Below, one piece after another: positions 53,141-54,631 of a stretch of 54,631 bases of DNA. The notes below the pieces were generated by a model. The model saw nothing but the letters and a program-made list of their open reading frames with translations, made no database searches and was not told where the DNA came from. Positions within the stretch are counted from its first letter, which is position 1; each line of letters starts with the position of its first letter. Source of the DNA: Lactifluus volemus (Eukaryota; Basidiomycota; Agaricomycetes; Russulales; Russulaceae); the NCBI GenBank assembly GCA_022376515.1, contig WTXI01000247.1:1-54631 (forward strand). The letters run 5' to 3'. The position numbers were made by a program, and so were the translations under genes.

Positions 53141-54533
53141 TTACTCAATCCACCTCCCAGATTGGGTGCGATGGACAGTTACAGGATGGCCGGAGTGTTG
53201 GCGCGCTGTGATGAATGCCTCTATACCTTCCTTCGTAGCTTTGTCTGCGGTAAGCGAATCGATGGAAAGGCTCTCTAGTGAGGGGAATACGTCGAGGGTA
53301 GATTCTCCTGTCTGCTTTTGTAACGCGGCTGCGATGAACGGCTCCATCTCGGCAGACATTCTCAACCTCCGCACATAGGGGAATGACTGAAAAAGATCAA
53401 GCCATAGGGTGTGATCAATGTCGGCTGGCGGAACGTCTTTGCTGGACAGATAGTAGCGCTTGATGTCGAGCCCCTCCACGCCGGAGCTGAGGGGTCTAAG
53501 CCCACTGCATATCTGCGCTGCGGAAATGACTTGCCGAATAAATCCTTGGCATATAACAGTCCATCTTGAAACAGGCCCTCTCTGATACCAATTTGGGTAA
53601 AAGGAAATACTGACGAAGCCAGTCGGAAAGAACTCCAAGGATGGTCTGGATTGCCTGACCGACTCTATATGACTAAGAAATCGAATGGTTTGTGGAATAT
53701 CAGTTACAAGCTGGTTGAAGAGGCTTATCCAAAAAACTTCGAGTAGAGGGGCATCAATTTGGCCAGCGAAGGCTTCCAGGTACTCGCTAACACCTTGGAA
53801 GTCAAACGAAGTGAGAGCGGGGAGGATAGAACGGGTCGGCGGAGGCATACACCGGCCTTTTGTTTTGGATGAGATTGGAATCTAATGGCAAGGGTTTCGA
53901 GCCTTGTCAGTGTGGATAGACATGTAGCCATTGCCTCGGGTGGAATGTACCCAATATTCGATATGAATTCAAGATGAAGAGTGGTGAGGTTAGTTGCAGA
54001 CAAGAGAAGTCTTGGAAAAGATGGAGATGAGACCCCCATAAATGTAGGTATTTCAAATTTGCGGCCGATCCGTCCAAGAATGTACCAGGAAGGTGCAATA
54101 CACAATCAATTGACGCCCTGAAAGAAAGACGTGTCAATGCAGGAAATGGCTTCTGCATCACCGCGAGAACTTGATCCCATAGAGATTCCGGTGGAGAAGT
54201 GAAATCGACCTCGCATACGCGATCGGGGTGCTCCAGTGCGGCAATCAGGTTGTCCAAGTTCTCCTCGGGTTTGAGAAATATGGGGTCAAAGTAGATGTGG
54301 AGAGGAAATGCTGGCCACACGCCCAGCAGTCTCCTCGCAGGCACTTTGGTCGTGCATAAGATTTGCAGATCGAGACCGAGTGGTGATCCAAAAACGACGA
54401 TTCTCCATCTTTGGCATACGTGCACCAACTTGTGCCAATTCATGTACCATTTCCGTGGAACGGTAGACTCGGAGATTCGACAGAAATGAAATATTTCTAG
54501 GAGGACATCATCGGGTAGAGATCCGATTGTCAC
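53141..54533 (-). pseudogene. F-box/LRR-like array copy F5, frameshifted
   Basis: Three overlapping open pieces are homologous to F1/F2. 54533 to about 54035 has the F-box (SLPDDVLLEIFHFC, then LVHVCQRWRIVVFGSPLGL). About 54040-53850 has FPRLLLSATNLTTLHLEF, and 53848-53141 has the C-terminal 235 codons (to HSGHPVTVHRTQSGRWIE). Frame changes lie near 54035 (one base fewer than F3 after a C5 run) and near 53850. The usual initiator is out of frame, through the same short deletion as in F3, so the first in-frame codon is GTG 54533. The TIR element lies 6 bp past its 3' end. Confidence 0.8.
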
Positions 54534-54631
54534 TGGCCATACAAGTCAGAGATCGCTGATCCATATGATGCCAGTCCTACCTACTACCTGTCCCTGTTGA
54601 ATAATAGAACTCCTTCGTGTGATACCATCTT

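Noticed and set aside
1..54631. CRISPR arrays, bacterial operons, rRNA genes or telomere repeats
   Set aside because: None seen. Spliced genes and eukaryotic families throughout show this is fungal nuclear DNA.

Overview
The window is nuclear DNA of a filamentous basidiomycete, most likely an Agaricomycete. Genes are compact and have many 45-80 nt GT-AG introns. Housekeeping genes are fungal in type (mitochondrial GatA, MAK11, mitochondrial rhomboid, uS13m), and there is a chromodomain Ty3/Gypsy element, an expanded P450 family and an F-box/LRR-like family. I cannot name the species. Exon structures were worked out by reading splice sites against family motifs; no search was run.

Layout. 1-1560 has no assignable gene. 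1566-9444 is a full-length Ty3/Gypsy chromovirus with two 450-bp LTRs that look identical, a 5-bp target duplication (GGGTG), a Tf1-like self-priming signature, gag-pol broken by several one-base frame changes, and an extra zinc-knuckle ORF after pol. 9653-10038 is a fold-back inverted duplication. 10265-17436 is a dense conserved block: GatA (minus) divergent from MAK11 (plus), then rhomboid protease and mitochondrial ribosomal protein uS13m. 18332-19774 holds a small two-helix membrane protein and a decayed cyclophilin-40 TPR copy. 20848-21365 is a tandem repeat of about 139 bp. A dual-specificity phosphatase lies at 22717-23301.

From 24.5 kb to the end the window is a segmentally duplicated array built from a convergent pair: a 12-exon P450 on plus, and on minus an F-box protein of about 490 residues. 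Three P450s are complete (24556-26713, 32159-34297, 38268-40410), with the same exon pattern including a 14-nt micro-exon carrying the I-helix AGAD(T/S) motif. At least two further P450 remnants consist of the last exon only. Two F-box genes are intact (35611-37083, 41204-42700). One has its F-box put out of frame, two are multiply frameshifted and one is only a 3' remnant. Between these lie an acidic coiled-coil-like gene, a secreted-protein fragment, two intron-containing tRNA-Tyr-like genes with an ATA anticodon, a TRAPP/Bet3 fragment, several near-perfect palindromes with one-base centres, and a 3.2-kb terminal-inverted-repeat element (49953-53134) carrying LINE-derived sequence.

The most distinctive themes are the repeatedly amplified P450/F-box convergent module, the self-primed Gypsy element with an additional nucleic-acid-binding ORF, and a recurrent pattern of inverted duplications with 0-8 nt spacers.
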